12,547 nucleotides of DNA from Eubacterium sp. CAG:786 (GTDB lineage: Bacteria > Bacillota > Clostridia > Oscillospirales > Ruminococcaceae), in NCBI GenBank assembly GCA_000432175.1, contig HF989424.1, positions 1 to 12,547 on the forward strand. Reading direction: 5' to 3'. Positions 1-6,632 of the stretch are shown here, one piece after another. Positions within the stretch are counted from its first letter, which is position 1, and each line of letters opens with the position of its first letter. The notes under the pieces are model-generated. The model was given only the letters and a program-made list of their open reading frames with translations. It was not told where the DNA came from and did no database searches. Made by a program: the position numbers and the translations under genes.

Positions 1-11
1 TTATACCACAA

Positions 12-50
12 AAAAGGCTGCATCCTTTCTTTTTCGGGATGCAGCCTTTT
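12..50. terminator. Bidirectional intrinsic terminator
   Basis: A perfect 14-bp inverted repeat (12-25 with 37-50, core GGCTGCATCC / GGATGCAGCC) encloses an 11-nt loop. A-rich sequence flanks one side and T-rich the other, so either strand ends in a U-tract. It lies just past the stop codon of the minus-strand membrane protein gene and should end that transcript. A very similar stem-loop occurs at 9868-9907. Confidence 0.85.
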
Positions 51-94
51 CTTTTGTTTTTTTACAGCGCCTTTTCGCCTATGAAATTTCAGTC

Positions 95-1327
95 TTACGA
101 TAAGATGTTGAAATAAGACACATCAAATCTGGAGTTCGGGAAAGTCATTCCGAACAGCGAATCGCCATCATAGGAGAATTCAGCCTGTTCATTCAAGTCG
201 TAATACGAGAGCATGATCGGTGTATTCTGAACGGTCGTGCTGACTTTTCCGCGGTTGCAGCCGGTAACGTTAAGTACGAAATTTATACCCCAGCGAGAGG
301 TCATATATTCCCATGTGCCTGTGTATTTCAGCACGTCCATGTACATATTGCACTGGAACTCGAACGTTCCGCCAGAATTGAGCTGAATATACGGAACCGC
401 GCCATCGACCGCACCGCTTGAGTAATTATCATTCTGGACGAAATATGCTTCATACGGGTGGGATGTGTCGATAACCTCTTCCGGCTCAGGCGTGGTTGCT
501 GCGGTAGTTGTTGTAGTAGCCTTTGTTGTTGCTGTCGTAGTAGTTGCGGGGGTTGTGGTAGTCGCAGCGGTAGTGACCTCGGTTTCAGCAGGCTGGACTT
601 CCTCAGTGTACGGTTCGGAGTAGTAGCTTTCCGATATCTGACTGCTGTTGTCGGGCTGTTCTTCTTGTCCGGACGAAGAAACCAGTACGCACGCAATTAC
701 GAATCCGCAAAGCGCAAGTGAAATAAACCCCATTACAATAGTCAGCAGAAGTTGACCTCCGGCTTTGGCAACGCCTTTCCATGAATTGTCGTCCTCATCG
801 TTCGCAGTCGGTTCTGGCTCAAGTTCGGGAAGCGGGTCGAGCTTTGAACCGCAGAATCTGCATATTAATGCGTCTACCTTGATGGTTTCCGCGCAGTAAG
901 GGCACTTCCGGCTTTCTGGCTTCTTTAACTTCTTTGTCTTTCCCTTTGACGGCTTAATGAACCAGTGCGCTACCGCGACGATGACGATAAGTATTGTACC
1001 GATAAGCAGGCAGTAAAAGCCGAATCCTTTTTTGACAAAACTTGAAGCCTCGCCAAGGCTGCCGTCAAAGAACGGCTTTAATTCTCCTATCGTGATAAAT
1101 ACAGCGGTCAGAGCGCAGATATCAAGCGATATTTCCTCCGACAGCAACACATTGACTATAATAAGTACTGCATTCAACATAACAAATATCCAGTCCGCCG
1201 TGTCGATAAGCGATTTGCTCATTGATGTGCCAAGAAAATCAATTGAAAGAATAGGAAACAGCGCACCCATCGCAAAAATGACCGCGGCAGCGATCCCGGC
1301 TATTCTGACGATTTGCTTTTTACTCAT
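95..1327 (-). CDS. Multi-pass membrane protein with zinc ribbon and Thr-rich linker
   Basis: This 410-aa protein is of unknown function. Four hydrophobic segments lie near residues 7-27, 46-62, 66-82 and 103-124. A zinc ribbon follows (CPYC at 142-145, CRFC at 156-159), then an acidic stretch and a fifth membrane segment (about 192-216). A Ser/Glu-rich region leads into a linker of almost only Thr and Ala (about 251-279). The C-terminal domain (about 290-410) is rich in aromatic and Gly residues, with a pattern suggesting beta-strands. If the linker is extracellular, the zinc ribbon is cytoplasmic and the last domain is displayed outside; this topology is inferred. The start is set by GGAGGT just upstream of the ATG. 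The gene is alone in its transcript, between the 12-50 terminator and the recombinase terminator. The modular layout resembles zinc-ribbon membrane proteins common in Clostridia, but I cannot name a family. Confidence 0.85.
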   Translation of the reverse strand: MSKKQIVRIAGIAAAVIFAMGALFPILSIDFLGTSMSKSLIDTADWIFVMLNAVLIIVNVLLSEEISLDICALTAVFITIGELKPFFDGSLGEASSFVKKGFGFYCLLIGTILIVIVAVAHWFIKPSKGKTKKLKKPESRKCPYCAETIKVDALICRFCGSKLDPLPELEPEPTANDEDDNSWKGVAKAGGQLLLTIVMGFISLALCGFVIACVLVSSSGQEEQPDNSSQISESYYSEPYTEEVQPAETEVTTAATTTTPATTTTATTKATTTTTAATTPEPEEVIDTSHPYEAYFVQNDNYSSGAVDGAVPYIQLNSGGTFEFQCNMYMDVLKYTGTWEYMTSRWGINFVLNVTGCNRGKVSTTVQNTPIMLSYYDLNEQAEFSYDGDSLFGMTFPNSRFDVSYFNILS

Positions 1328-1351
1328 AAAAATACCTCCATTTTTTTACCC

Positions 1352-1372
1352 CGGGGAGCTGAAATTTCCCCG
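1352..1372. other. Hairpin in the leader of the membrane protein gene
   Basis: CGGGGA (1352-1357) and TCCCCG (1367-1372) form a 6-bp GC-rich stem with a 9-nt loop. It sits in the 5' leader, about 25 nt upstream of the start codon, and an A-run follows it on the coding strand. On the plus strand it is followed by a short T-run, but no plus-strand gene needs a terminator here. A role in mRNA stability is possible but unproven. Confidence 0.4.
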
Positions 1373-1404
1373 ATATTTTTCTTCGCCGAACCTCCCTGAC
1401 GATG

Positions 1405-1410
1405 ATTATA
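1405..1410 (-). promoter_or_regulatory. Extended -10 promoter for the membrane protein gene
   Basis: On the minus strand TATAAT is preceded by TGG, an extended -10 (TGn) element. No good -35 lies 17 nt upstream. It would give a leader of roughly 70 nt for the gene starting at 1327. Confidence 0.5.
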
Positions 1411-1492
1411 CCATATAATCGACGCACAATACTAGATTAGAAAATTCGGAAGAAACAGGACTTTTTTCTGGCTGATTTTCTGGAAAAAGAAA

Positions 1493-1517
1493 ACTGCCGG
1501 ACAAAGCGCCCGGCAGT
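1493..1517 (-). terminator. Intrinsic terminator of the recombinase transcript
   Basis: ACTGCCGG (1493-1500) and CCGGCAGT (1510-1517) form a perfect 8-bp GC-rich stem with a 9-nt loop. On the minus strand it is followed by TTTTCTTTTT. It begins only a few bases after the recombinase stop codon. Confidence 0.9.
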
Positions 1518-1519
1518 CT

Positions 1520-3049
1520 TTATATATTCCAGATGATTTTTACATTCCCGTCCTCGCCGATGATGATTTTCTGAACCATAATCGAAGCCACCGCCTTTTT
1601 GCGGTCGTAATCCGCATTTTTCCAGGAGCGTGCAAGGTCTATCACCGCGCCCGCTTCATTCGCGGAAGCCCTGATCGAATCTATCCGGTCGTACAGCTCG
1701 GATTTGGACTTTTTCAGCGCCGCCGCCTTGGCATTCATGATATCAAGCATTGCGTCATTCAGCCTGCCGGAAAGCATGGTATCAACAAGCGTCTGCTCGG
1801 ATTTCTCGATTTCCTTTATGCGGAGCTTCAGCTCATTTATCTCCGGGGAATCTCCCTTTGCCGGAGCGTGCCATGTGTCTTTCAGTGCGTTCAGCTTTTC
1901 GGTGATACAGCCGTAAACCATGTTCTCCAGATCCTCCGCATAAATCGTGGCTTTAGGTCCGGAACACTTGCGCTTCAGGGATTTTCCGGTGCAGTTGAAG
2001 TACCTGCGCATTTCGCCGTTACGGTTGATTTTGCCCTTGATGGTAGTCATGGAGTGTCCGCATTTTTCGCAGAATATCTTACCCGCAAGCCAGCTGGTCT
2101 GGTTGGAAACGCTCTTGTGGATCTGCTTGTTCTGTTCGAGTTTCCACTGACATTTCAGCCAGATATCGGAGCTTACAAGTCCCTGATGAGTTAGCAGCAC
2201 CAGCTTCATATCAGACCAGTCCGGGTCGTTGCGCTTGTGCTTGGTCTTGCCGTAAAGCTGTGCGCCGTACTCCCCGGTGAACTCGGAGCAGTCAGTAACC
2301 ATGTGAACGCCGTGGTGCTCAAAGTAGTCGTAAACGTCTGAATCAGCCCTGACGTAGATAGGATTTTTCAGAATTGCGGACAGCTTCGCAGTAGTCCAGT
2401 CGCTGCCGTTTAGCGGCGTGCGCCCCTCGGTAACAAGAATGTCCAGCAGCCTGCGGAGCGACACGTTTTCCTGCGCGTAAACCTCGAATATGTAGCGGAT
2501 CTGCTCGGCTTCCTCAGGGACAGCCTCCAGCTTCTTGGTCCTGATGTTGTTGATAACAGCCGGAACTAGCTGAAATCCGTAGGGCTGGCGGCCTCCCATG
2601 TAGAAGCCCATTTCGCTGCGGTGGGCGTAAGCCTGGGTAACTCTCGTGATGGTCGAAGTACGCTCGAACTCCGCGAATATCATCAGAATCTTGACGACCA
2701 TCTCACCATAGGGAGTAGATGTGTCAAAGACCTCCTGCGAGGACAGGAACTTTACGTTGTAGTCCTTGAATTTCTGGAGGATATTCACGAAATCCAGCAT
2801 TGAGCGGCTGATTCGGTCAAGCCTGTAAACCACTACCTTGCTGACCCTGCCTTGCTCCACCAGCTTCATCATCTTCTGGAAGCCCTTGCGGTTGACGTTG
2901 CCGCCGGAAAAGCCGTTGTCCACTATGCTGATTATTTCGTCGTTCCGCTCATCAGGGCGCAGAGCGGACTTGCAGTATTCAAGCTGGGTGTCGCAGCTTA
3001 TGCTGTTCTCGCGCTCCACTGATTTTCGTGCGTAAAGTACGATAGCCAT
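1520..3049 (-). CDS. Large serine recombinase (site-specific integrase/resolvase type)
   Basis: This 509-aa enzyme should catalyse DNA strand exchange at attachment sites through a covalent phosphoserine link. The N-terminal resolvase domain (about 1-145) has the catalytic motif YARKS with Ser10 as likely nucleophile, and the conserved Arg cluster DRISRS (78-83). A recombinase domain follows (about 155-290). A zinc ribbon has Cys327, Cys330, Cys353 and Cys362, and a charged coiled coil spans about 400-465. The length is usual for phage, ICE or mobilizable-element integrases, and it appears intact. AGGAAGGAGGT precedes the ATG. Two tiny genes lie immediately upstream in the same direction, and a strong terminator follows. 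No relaxase, phage structural gene or clear attachment core is visible, so it may be a solitary integrase left by a decayed element, or may act on sites outside the window. Confidence 0.95.
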   Translation of the reverse strand: MAIVLYARKSVERENSISCDTQLEYCKSALRPDERNDEIISIVDNGFSGGNVNRKGFQKMMKLVEQGRVSKVVVYRLDRISRSMLDFVNILQKFKDYNVKFLSSQEVFDTSTPYGEMVVKILMIFAEFERTSTITRVTQAYAHRSEMGFYMGGRQPYGFQLVPAVINNIRTKKLEAVPEEAEQIRYIFEVYAQENVSLRRLLDILVTEGRTPLNGSDWTTAKLSAILKNPIYVRADSDVYDYFEHHGVHMVTDCSEFTGEYGAQLYGKTKHKRNDPDWSDMKLVLLTHQGLVSSDIWLKCQWKLEQNKQIHKSVSNQTSWLAGKIFCEKCGHSMTTIKGKINRNGEMRRYFNCTGKSLKRKCSGPKATIYAEDLENMVYGCITEKLNALKDTWHAPAKGDSPEINELKLRIKEIEKSEQTLVDTMLSGRLNDAMLDIMNAKAAALKKSKSELYDRIDSIRASANEAGAVIDLARSWKNADYDRKKAVASIMVQKIIIGEDGNVKIIWNI

Positions 3050-3081
3050 GACGCACCTCCTTCCTGTGTGATTTATAGATT

Positions 3082-3228
3082 TCAGCCTGCCTTGCGGCTA
3101 TCCTTTGACAGTAAACGGAAAAGCTCCTCGGTCATCTGCTGTTTTTCGGGGGATTCCGCCGGAGTGACGTGCTGAACGGTATGTACGTTGTTCTTTGCGT
3201 CGGTGTACATTGTGATCATTTCTGCCAT
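3082..3228 (-). CDS. 48-aa recombinase-associated small protein
   Basis: A short ORF starting MAEMITMYTDAKNN and ending SRKAG. GGAGG lies 5 nt before the ATG. Its stop is 32 nt ahead of the recombinase start, and its ribosome binding site overlaps the stop codon of the tiny gene before it (TAGGAGG), so the three genes look like one translationally coupled operon. The composition is polar, with a likely C-terminal helix (MTEELFRLLSK). Small proteins with this kind of YTDAKNNVHTVQ opening commonly sit beside serine recombinases in Clostridia elements, as I recall. A role such as recombination directionality factor is a guess. No domain is recognised. Confidence 0.75.
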   Translation of the reverse strand: MAEMITMYTDAKNNVHTVQHVTPAESPEKQQMTEELFRLLSKDSRKAG

Positions 3229-3237
3229 AGCGACCTC

Positions 3238-3381
3238 CTATATCAAATCGCATATCGGTGTATCGTCGGAGCTGAGGTCTATCCCGTCAGCGCCGCTCAC
3301 AAATATAATATGCTTGAAATTGCAGCATATTTCGTGGTTGATCAGGTCGGATATGGAACTAATGCAGCACTTTTCCTTCAT
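3238..3381 (-). CDS. 47-aa Cys-rich small protein, first gene of the recombinase operon
   Basis: The ORF begins MKEKCCISSISDLINHEICC and ends CDLI. It carries five cysteines, four of them as two CC pairs (residues 5-6 and 19-20), which could bind metal. The central IIFVSGADGIDL looks like a strand followed by an acidic stretch. GGAG lies 7 nt before the ATG. Its TAG stop merges with the ribosome binding site of the next gene, which argues that it is translated. The function is unknown. The 12-bp palindrome at 3401-3434 lies about 20 nt upstream of the start codon, where it could be a terminator for the gene before it or a regulatory dyad for this operon. Confidence 0.65.
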   Translation of the reverse strand: MKEKCCISSISDLINHEICCNFKHIIFVSGADGIDLSSDDTPICDLI

Positions 3382-3400
3382 TCTTTGACTCCGTAAACAA

Positions 3401-3434
3401 ATTATCTCCTGAACCGTGAGACTCAGGAGATAAT
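3401..3434. other. Perfect 12-bp dyad upstream of the recombinase operon
   Basis: ATTATCTCCTGA (3401-3412) is perfectly complementary to TCAGGAGATAAT (3423-3434), with a 10-nt loop. On the minus strand the stem is followed by only a modest T-tract (TTGTTT). It may terminate the 108-aa gene transcript, or be an operator or recombinase-binding site. The sequence alone does not decide. Confidence 0.55.
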
Positions 3435-3498
3435 GATATTTTCAGCCAGAGAAATGTGAAGCTCTAATGCATAATTAATTTGTACAAAGCGAAATTGA

Positions 3499-3825
3499 TC
3501 AGCCAATATGAACAATTCTTATGCCGCTGACATAGAGGAACATATTTTCAATCTGGATCATTGCGCCGTAATCACTGTCAGCTTTAATCGTTCTTGTTGA
3601 ACCTGACCAGTTTCTCCCGTCTTGTGAATATTTGAATTCTACGGTATAGGTTCTCATTCCTGAGGTGTTGGAAATGTGAACGATTCGTATCTCTTTAACA
3701 TGCCTGTACATACCCTTTACCTGAGAGATAACTCCAATATCGCTGTCGGAATTGATTGTTCTTGTAGTGCCGGACCAATTAGCACCATTATTTGAGTATT
3801 TGAATTCTACAATATACTGTCTCAT
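3499..3825 (-). CDS. Two-repeat small protein (duplicated about 52-aa domain)
   Basis: This 108-aa protein consists of two copies of one domain, residues 1-52 and 57-108, joined by a short TSGM-type linker. Shared features of each copy are VEFKYS, then G-x-NWSG-x-TRTI, an acidic DSD, a helix-like Q..xxM stretch and a final IRIVHI strand. This suggests a beta-beta-alpha-beta unit. There is no signal peptide, membrane segment or cysteine, so it is likely cytosolic. AGGAAA precedes the ATG. The leader contains the large inverted repeat at 3868-3986. It stands alone between the recombinase operon and the Mor-like gene. I do not recognise the family. The YS-x-x-G-x-NW motif superficially recalls strand motifs of carbohydrate-binding folds, but that is weak. 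Confidence 0.8.
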   Translation of the reverse strand: MRQYIVEFKYSNNGANWSGTTRTINSDSDIGVISQVKGMYRHVKEIRIVHISNTSGMRTYTVEFKYSQDGRNWSGSTRTIKADSDYGAMIQIENMFLYVSGIRIVHIG

Positions 3826-3867
3826 ACAATTTTCCTTTCTTCATGTTGATCATAATTGATCAGATCT

Positions 3868-3986
3868 ATGAGAGAAGATTAAGGACATGCTGATTAAAGC
3901 GCAGCGTATCAAATTCAGCCGCGTGAGTACGCGTGTTTGAACGGGGCGAATTTGATTTAATCAGCGTTTCCTTAATTATCCCTCAT
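3868..3986. repeat. 119-nt imperfect inverted repeat with terminal hairpin
   Basis: Nested complementary blocks pair around one centre. ATGAG (3868-3872) pairs with CTCAT (3982-3986), ATTAAGGA (3878-3885) with TCCTTAAT (3969-3976), GCTGATTAAA (3889-3898) with TTTAATCAGC (3956-3965), and ATCAAATTC (3908-3916) with GAATTTGAT (3948-3956, sharing one base with the previous block). The apex is CGCGT-GAGT-ACGCG (3920-3933). The left arm has an extra 9 nt (3899-3907). On the minus strand this would fold in the leader of the 108-aa gene. It could be a regulatory RNA, a small non-autonomous mobile repeat, or a DNA site for a dimeric protein. Confidence 0.75.
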
Positions 3987-4024
3987 ATCCTTTGCCGATT
4001 TGGGTGCGTCACTGATAAGCGGTT

Positions 4025-4089
4025 CTACTCACAAGGCGTGAGAATTGAGAACACAGCCACCAATGCTAAAGTTATCGTGTCCTTTTCAT
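4025..4089 (-). pseudogene. Possible frameshifted signal-peptide ORF
   Basis: GGAAG lies 9 nt before an ATG at 4089 that reads MKRTR and then hits TAA. One frame over, the same stretch reads ITLALVAVFSILTPCE and stops at 4025. A one-base indel near 4075 would join them into a Lys/Arg start plus hydrophobic core ending in Cys, as in a lipoprotein signal peptide. The same bases also form a hairpin (GTTCT-A-CTCAC at 4022-4032 with GTGAG...AGAAC at 4038-4052), so a structured leader RNA is an alternative. No downstream mature domain is present. This is tentative. Confidence 0.3.
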
Positions 4090-4124
4090 AGTAAAATCAC
4101 TTCCTTTTAATTGTTTTCCAGTCG

Positions 4125-4466
4125 TCAGTCATTACTTCCTTTCTTCCGCTTCTGGATTATGCTCTCGATGAATTTCAGCGCATATCCTCCGGCGCGGGCG
4201 ATCTCCGCACGCTTCCTTCGGTCTTTTTCCTGAGCGGCGAGGTCGGCGACATATTCCGCGCGATAGAGCTTCATCGGGCAGTCTATCTTGTCGCCGTGGT
4301 AGTGCTTGAACAGCTTGAGCATAGCCTCCGTGCCGAGCAGACGGTACAGCTCAAAGTAGCTGTCGGTCAGGGCTTCCGCTTCGTTCCCGTCAACGTGGAA
4401 AGCCTTGTAAACGCCCTTTTCGTCCAGCAGATTGAGATTTACGCTCATGTCAAAAGTCTTTTCCAT
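4125..4466 (-). CDS. Small Mor-like (putative DNA-binding) protein, copy 1
   Basis: The protein is 113 aa if started at MEKTFDMSV. This start follows AAAAGGAGG by 11 nt, while an upstream in-frame ATG at 4514 lies inside the promoter. The C-terminal part has a pattern like the Mor/Mu-activator fold: LLGTEAMLKL, then HGDKIDCP, a charged helix and a final GGYALKFIESIIQKRKK resembling a recognition helix with a basic tail. This family link is inferred from layout, and the turn differs from classical Mor proteins. Copy 2 is at 6662-6964, with 69 of 78 residues identical from ALTD to QKRKK. The N-termini differ. The gene has its own strong promoter (4492-4521) and is transcribed alone. No clear U-rich terminator follows. 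A role as transcription regulator of nearby genes is possible. Confidence 0.85.
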   Translation of the reverse strand: MEKTFDMSVNLNLLDEKGVYKAFHVDGNEAEALTDSYFELYRLLGTEAMLKLFKHYHGDKIDCPMKLYRAEYVADLAAQEKDRRKRAEIARAGGYALKFIESIIQKRKKGSND

Positions 4467-4491
4467 TAAGTAGAATTCCTCCTTTTGCAAG

Positions 4492-4521
4492 ATTATAGCA
4501 CAGATTTGACCCACAAATCAA
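4492..4521 (-). promoter_or_regulatory. Sigma-A promoter for Mor-like copy 1
   Basis: On the minus strand a TTGATT -35 (4516-4521) is followed after 18 nt by TATAAT (4492-4497) with the extended TGC just before it. It overlaps the upstream ATG at 4514, which therefore cannot be the start of translation from this promoter. Confidence 0.8.
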
Positions 4522-4595
4522 CGCCTTATAATATCACAGAAAATGTGCCAATTTCTATACCTTTTTCTGACTGTATTTGTTCCGGAAACAGAAAA

Positions 4596-4625
4596 AACCA
4601 CCTCCCGCCGAAGCGGGAAGTGGTT
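4596..4625 (-). terminator. Intrinsic terminator of the VWA/zinc-ribbon operon
   Basis: AACCAC (4596-4601) and GTGGTT (4620-4625) plus CCCGC (4604-4608) and GCGGG (4613-4617) form one stem with a 2-nt internal mismatch and a 4-nt CGAA loop. Six or more Ts follow on the minus strand. It lies 28 nt past the zinc-ribbon gene stop. Confidence 0.9.
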
Positions 4626-4652
4626 CGTTTGATATGTGAATATATGCAGTCA

Positions 4653-4814
4653 TTACTTGCCGGATTTGACGTCAAGTATCTTGCCCGGACCCTTAGAATG
4701 CTTGTAGTAGAACGAATACCCGGTCAGCCTGCACTGCGGGCAGGGACTGACTAACGTCTTGATCATTCCCAGCTTGTAGGGACAAATGGGGCAGGGGGCT
4801 TTCTTTTCGAGCAT
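4653..4814 (-). CDS. 53-aa zinc-ribbon protein
   Basis: The ORF begins MLEKKAPCPICPYK. CPIC (residues 8-11) and CPQC (25-28) form a four-cysteine zinc-ribbon pattern with 13 residues between the pairs. The rest is basic and aromatic (YSFYYKHS), with no other domain. GAGGTG lies 6 nt before the ATG. The start is 17 nt after the stop of the VWA gene, and a strong terminator follows, so the two are very likely one operon. It may be a metal-binding partner of the VWA protein; that is inferred from linkage only. Confidence 0.8.
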   Translation of the reverse strand: MLEKKAPCPICPYKLGMIKTLVSPCPQCRLTGYSFYYKHSKGPGKILDVKSGK

Positions 4815-4831
4815 ATATCTCACCTCTTTGT

Positions 4832-5479
4832 TCAGCGCTTTCTGCGCTTCATGTCGTCGTTTATCGAGCTGTTCCAGTCAGAGGCTATCCCCGCGCCTGA
4901 GCGGACTGCGGAAGTGACCTCGCTGAGAACAGCATAATTCAGCGCAGTTCCCGGCTTGTCGCAGATGAAGTCAGCCGCACGGTCACGGCCGATTCCCATG
5001 CTGACTGCGGTTTCGGCGGCGTCGATGTTCGCACCGAGGAAAATGAACTCCCAGCCGTACTTTGCTTTCTGATGCTCGATGAGCTTCTTTACCCTGTCGT
5101 AGGTGTAACGGCGGCTTGCGTTCTCCATTCCGTCCGTGGTGATGATGAACAGCGTCTTTGCCGGAACGTCCTCCGGGCGAATGTACTTGTGTATCTTTCT
5201 GATGTGGTTTACCGCTCCGCCCACAGCGTCCAGCAGGGCAGTAGTACCGCCCGTGACGTACTGCTCGTTCGTCATGCTGCGAATGTACTGGAGATCGACC
5301 CGGTCGTGAATCATTTCGGACTTGTCATCGAACAGGATAGTCGTGACAAGCGCACTGCCGTCCTCTTTCTTCTGCTTTTCGATGAGGGAGTTGAACCCGC
5401 CGATGGTGTCCGCTTCCAGCCCGTGCATGGAGCCGCTCTTGTCCAGAATGAATACAAGTTCAGTTAAATCGTTTTTCAT
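4832..5479 (-). CDS. VWA-domain protein (MIDAS-type)
   Basis: This 215-aa protein is almost entirely one von Willebrand factor A domain. The metal-ion-dependent adhesion site is visible as DKSGSM (Asp13, Ser15, Ser17), TGGTT (76-80) and TTDG with Asp116, so the divalent-cation site looks complete. There is no signal peptide or membrane segment, which points to a cytosolic VWA protein. The C-terminus is basic (MKRRKR). Such proteins usually make metal-dependent protein contacts, for example in TerY-like tellurium/stress modules or MoxR-type chaperone pairs. No kinase, Ter protein or AAA ATPase is nearby, so it cannot be assigned to those. AAGGAGA precedes the ATG. It leads a two-gene operon with the zinc-ribbon gene. 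Confidence 0.92.
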   Translation of the reverse strand: MKNDLTELVFILDKSGSMHGLEADTIGGFNSLIEKQKKEDGSALVTTILFDDKSEMIHDRVDLQYIRSMTNEQYVTGGTTALLDAVGGAVNHIRKIHKYIRPEDVPAKTLFIITTDGMENASRRYTYDRVKKLIEHQKAKYGWEFIFLGANIDAAETAVSMGIGRDRAADFICDKPGTALNYAVLSEVTSAVRSGAGIASDWNSSINDDMKRRKR

Positions 5480-5529
5480 ATTGACTTCTCCTTTTGAAAT
5501 AGTAGCCTGCGGACATTTCCGCTGAATTT

Positions 5530-5561
5530 ATAATAGCATATTTCATCAGGATTTTGGTCAA
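5530..5561 (-). promoter_or_regulatory. Likely promoter of the VWA operon
   Basis: On the minus strand TATTAT (5530-5535) is preceded by TGC, an extended -10. A TTGACC (5556-5561) lies 20 nt upstream, longer than ideal, so the -10 probably carries most of the activity. Confidence 0.5.
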
Positions 5562-5569
5562 TTGAAAGT

Positions 5570-6601
5570 TTACTTATCTTCCGGAACGGGAGCAGAGCCC
5601 AGCAGCGTCTGGTCAAATTCAAGAAGCATGACGTTTATTTCGTCAACGTCAAAAATTTTGTGTTCAATGTAATATGAAACGATAAGGTCGCCCTTGTCGC
5701 AGCGCGAAAGCGTATATCCGGCATAGGAAAGCAGGTCGTTGGTCTCCTCCAGCGACAGCTTCAGTGCGACGGCAAGCGCAAGTATGGTGTTTTTCTTCGG
5801 GTGGTAGCCGGATCTGCGTATCTTCGAGAACACCTGCTTGCTGACGTTCGCCCTCATGTAGACCTCAGGGTCGGTCATTCCACGCTCGTCTATAAGCTGA
5901 AACAGCTTCTGCGAAAAGGAAAAATCAGGATTTTTAATATATTTTAATATTGATGCTATGCTTACAGCCGGAGCCAAATCAGCAAAAATGGCAGCTCCTT
6001 TTGGTTCATACGGTCTGGTGCTTGGTGCGTTGAACCTTGCACGCTGTTTCTCCTCCTCGGACGGGTAATGCTCCTCGGAATACTTGTCGTCAATGTAGCT
6101 CTGTACTTCAAGTTTCAGCTTCTGGCTGACGTTGACAGCGCTTTTGTCGAACAGCACCAGATATACGTCCATATCGTGATTCCTGAGATAATCCCTGATA
6201 GCTTTTTGTGCTATGGAAATCGCCTTTTCTTTCGGACAGCCGTAAGCCCCCGCAGAAATCAGCGGGAAAGCTATTGACTTGCACCCCTTTATTTCCGCAA
6301 GGTTCAGCGAATTCTTATAGCAGGAGTAAAGCTGTTCTTCCTTCTCTTTACCGCCCTCGCGCCAGATGGGACCCACCGTGTGGATTATGTACTTGCACGG
6401 CATCTGGTATCCGTGAGTTACACGCGCTTCGCCCACCGGACAGCCGCCGATTCTCTGGCACTCTTTCAGCAGGTTAGGACCAGCGGCCTTATGTATCGCA
6501 CCGTCAACGCCACCGCCGCCTAGCAGGGAAGTGTTCGCTGCATTCACGACCGCGTCAGCTTCGACCTTTGTTATATCGTTCCTTATCATAATGAAAGGCA
6601 T
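5570..6601 (-). CDS. Macro-domain protein with C-terminal HTH-like domain
   Basis: In this 343-aa protein, residues 1-165 are a macro domain. NAAN (20-23), GGGGVDGAIH (28-37) and ISAGAYG (115-121) form the ADP-ribose pocket seen in O-acetyl-ADP-ribose deacetylases and mono-ADP-ribose hydrolases of the MacroD type. Residues 225-330 form a helical domain (FSFSQKLFQLIDERGMT, then MRANVSKQVFSKI and LALAVALKLSLEE) resembling an Xre-type helix-turn-helix widespread in Firmicutes. A polar linker (about 172-205) separates them. The joint architecture suggests ADP-ribose-responsive regulation or targeting of the hydrolase to a partner; this is inferred. AAGGAG lies 9 nt before the ATG. It has its own promoter with a palindrome at the likely transcription start. 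Confidence 0.92.
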   Translation of the reverse strand: MPFIMIRNDITKVEADAVVNAANTSLLGGGGVDGAIHKAAGPNLLKECQRIGGCPVGEARVTHGYQMPCKYIIHTVGPIWREGGKEKEEQLYSCYKNSLNLAEIKGCKSIAFPLISAGAYGCPKEKAISIAQKAIRDYLRNHDMDVYLVLFDKSAVNVSQKLKLEVQSYIDDKYSEEHYPSEEEKQRARFNAPSTRPYEPKGAAIFADLAPAVSIASILKYIKNPDFSFSQKLFQLIDERGMTDPEVYMRANVSKQVFSKIRRSGYHPKKNTILALAVALKLSLEETNDLLSYAGYTLSRCDKGDLIVSYYIEHKIFDVDEINVMLLEFDQTLLGSAPVPEDK

Positions 6602-6620
6602 ATTACATCGCTCCTTGTTT

Positions 6621-6632
6621 GTAATTAATTAC
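6621..6632. promoter_or_regulatory. Perfect palindrome at the macro-domain gene start site
   Basis: GTAATTAATTAC is an exact 12-bp palindrome directly downstream of the -10 at 6633-6638, so it covers the expected transcription start. This is a typical place for a repressor dimer. The regulator could be the gene's own HTH-like domain, which is untested. Confidence 0.5.

Noticed and set aside
489..577. Repetitive Thr-codon DNA as a CRISPR or tandem-repeat array
   Set aside because: It is a low-complexity coding linker in frame with the membrane protein; there are no spacers of constant length.
4467..4514. 16-residue N-terminal extension of Mor-like copy 1
   Set aside because: The -10 and -35 of the promoter lie within it, and a strong ribosome binding site precedes the inner ATG at 4466.
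4653..5479. TerY-type tellurite resistance module
   Set aside because: Only a VWA protein and a zinc ribbon are present; no Ter proteins, kinase or PP2C phosphatase lie nearby.
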